From positions 1 to 20,784 of the forward strand of contig JBDRGZ010000046.1 of NCBI GenBank assembly GCA_043817345.1: a DNA stretch of 20,784 nucleotides. The letters run 5' to 3'. Below, piece by piece: positions 19,706-20,784 of this stretch. The notes beneath the pieces were generated by a model. It did no database searches. It was given only the letters and a program-made list of their open reading frames with translations, and had not been told where the DNA came from. Every line of letters begins with the position of its first letter. The first letter of the stretch is position 1. Made by a program: the position numbers and the translations under genes. This stretch comes from CAYSXS01 sp043817345. GTDB lineage: Bacteria; Patescibacteriota; Patescibacteriia; UBA2196.

Positions 19706-20784
19706 ATGACAGGTAAAAAAAAGAAAAATTTTTTTAGGAAAACAATTTCTTCAAAAACCAGTTTAGCTCTGGTGTTTTTTTTATTTTTAATTTTTATTGT
19801 CTTAATTATCGTCTCGTACATTGATTGTGATATACAGTTTGAAAGTCATGTAGTTCATAATGAAAAGATGTGTGAGTTTAAAAACATATTAACTGGTATA
19901 TGTGTAGACTCTAAAGAAGATGAAAATATTTGGCCAGTTGCGTTAATGATAGATAACAACCCAGATGCCTGGCCACAGTTTGGTATTTCAAAAGCTGATT
20001 TAGTTTATTCAACTTTAGTTGAAGGTGGGGCAACAAGATTTATGGCTGTTTTTACTAGTAAACAGTTAAGTAAAATTGGTCCTGTACGTAGTGCACGACC
20101 ATACTATTTAACTTGGGCTAAAGGTATAGACGCGTTGTATGGTCATTCAGGTGGATCAGCTGAAGCTATTCAGAAAATTAAAGAATATGGAGTTTTGAAT
20201 TTAGAAGAAGCAACTAATTATGGACCAAAATATTTTTGGCGTGATGATGTGGGTGGATATTATGCTCCACATAATTTATTTACCTCAAGTTCTAGATTAG
20301 AAAAAGCCAGACAAGATTTTGAATTGTCTGGTGAGGAATTGGAATATATCAAATGGTTTTTTGGTTCAAAACCTACTTCTGGAGATGAGTCTGGTTTAAG
20401 TATTAATATTAATTATTCACCAGGTGTTTTGTTTGATGTTGAATATATTTATTCTACTTCTACTAATAGTTATTTAAGGTTTCAAAATGAGTCACCTCAT
20501 ATTGATGCTTTAGATAATTCACAGGTTTCAGTTAAAAATTTAATTGTTCAGTTTGTACCAAAAGAAGAACATTTAGATTCAGAAGATCGTTTAGGAATGG
20601 AAACAATAGGGTCTGGTGATGCTCGGATATTTATTCAAGGTAAAAATATACAAGGTAAATGGAAAAAAGATAGCGTTAGTTTAAGAACTAAATTTTATAC
20701 TTTAAATGATAAAGAAATTGTATTTACTCCAGGAAATATTTGGGTTGAGGTTGTTCCTGAGAATAGGGAAGTTGAGGTTAAATA
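19706..20784 (+). CDS. membrane-anchored DUF3048 domain protein, cut by the window end
   Basis: The frame is open from an ATG at 19706 to the last base (359 full codons). A basic N-terminus (M-T-G-K-K-K-K-N-F-F-R-K) precedes a membrane helix at about 19-39. The body is a DUF3048 (YerB-like) domain: W-P-V-A-L-M-I-D-N-N-P-D-A-W-P-Q-F-G, K-A-D-L-V-Y-S-T-L-V-E-G-G-A-T-R-F-M-A-V-F, G-P-V-R-S-A-R-P-Y-Y-L-T-W-A, G-H-S-G-G-S-A-E-A-I and A-P-H-N-L-F-T. The domain is widespread in Firmicutes and Patescibacteria and its function is not established. The last two bases are TA, so the stop may fall exactly at the window edge, or a tyrosine follows; the domain looks nearly complete. Confidence 0.88.
   Translation, partial: MTGKKKKNFFRKTISSKTSLALVFFLFLIFIVLIIVSYIDCDIQFESHVVHNEKMCEFKNILTGICVDSKEDENIWPVALMIDNNPDAWPQFGISKADLVYSTLVEGGATRFMAVFTSKQLSKIGPVRSARPYYLTWAKGIDALYGHSGGSAEAIQKIKEYGVLNLEEATNYGPKYFWRDDVGGYYAPHNLFTSSSRLEKARQDFELSGEELEYIKWFFGSKPTSGDESGLSININYSPGVLFDVEYIYSTSTNSYLRFQNESPHIDALDNSQVSVKNLIVQFVPKEEHLDSEDRLGMETIGSGDARIFIQGKNIQGKWKKDSVSLRTKFYTLNDKEIVFTPGNIWVEVVPENREVEVK

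Noticed and set aside
1..20784. Recoded UGA (as glycine) known from some Patescibacteria lineages
   Set aside because: miaB ends at TGA at its expected C-terminus and no conserved gene has an in-frame TGA; the standard code explains everything.
1..20784. CRISPR array, tRNA or rRNA genes, transposase or integrase
   Set aside because: The repeats are not regularly spaced with unique spacers, no tRNA arms or rRNA sequence were seen, and no transposase or recombinase motifs were found.

Overview
The window is strongly AT-rich, gene-dense and uses the standard genetic code (TAA, TAG and TGA all act as stops). It looks like a Candidate Phyla Radiation (Patescibacteria) chromosome. The clues are small core genes with few accessory domains, a ThrRS without a TGS domain, a calcium-type repeat/L,D-transpeptidase surface protein, a baseplate-J-like single-pass protein, short pseudopilins, a DUF3048 protein, and many short GC-rich palindromic repeats standing out from the AT-rich background. 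A finer taxonomic call cannot be made from the window.

Layout. 1-1544 (+): the 3' end of rplK, a two-helix membrane protein gene, and rplA. 1545-2190: no protein gene, but a promoter, a compact three-way-junction RNA with its own terminator, and degenerate palindromic repeats. 2191-5255 (+): an FG-GAP-like/L,D-transpeptidase gene, a 5' remnant of dUTPase, and gatB. 5229-7669 (-): miaB, a 46-aa basic protein and miaA, which together would make ms2i6A37 in tRNA. 7670-8355: a hairpin-rich stretch with a possible small membrane peptide and a 165-bp inverted-repeat element. 8356-10391 (-): thrS behind a T-box riboswitch whose specifier hairpin appears ultrashort. 10394-15102 (-): dnaE and a baseplate-J-like gene. 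15195-15506 (-) and 15707-17678 (+): a small membrane protein, diverging from an anchored surface protein plus a rodA/ftsW (SEDS) gene, with overlapping, symmetric divergent promoters. 17777-20784 (+): bL25, a type IV pilin, a degenerate pseudopilin, and a DUF3048 protein cut by the window end.

The most unusual theme is a set of short palindromic elements scattered through the window. They sit between genes, directly upstream of start codons (supplying purine-rich Shine-Dalgarno-like sequence), and in frame inside conserved genes: MiaB carries about 15 extra residues, GatB about 10, and the prepilin leader has a 57-bp insertion that duplicates the G-F-T processing site. A second theme is that several promoters have a -10 box about 6 nt before the start codon, predicting leaderless mRNAs, while operon-internal genes keep Shine-Dalgarno sequences.
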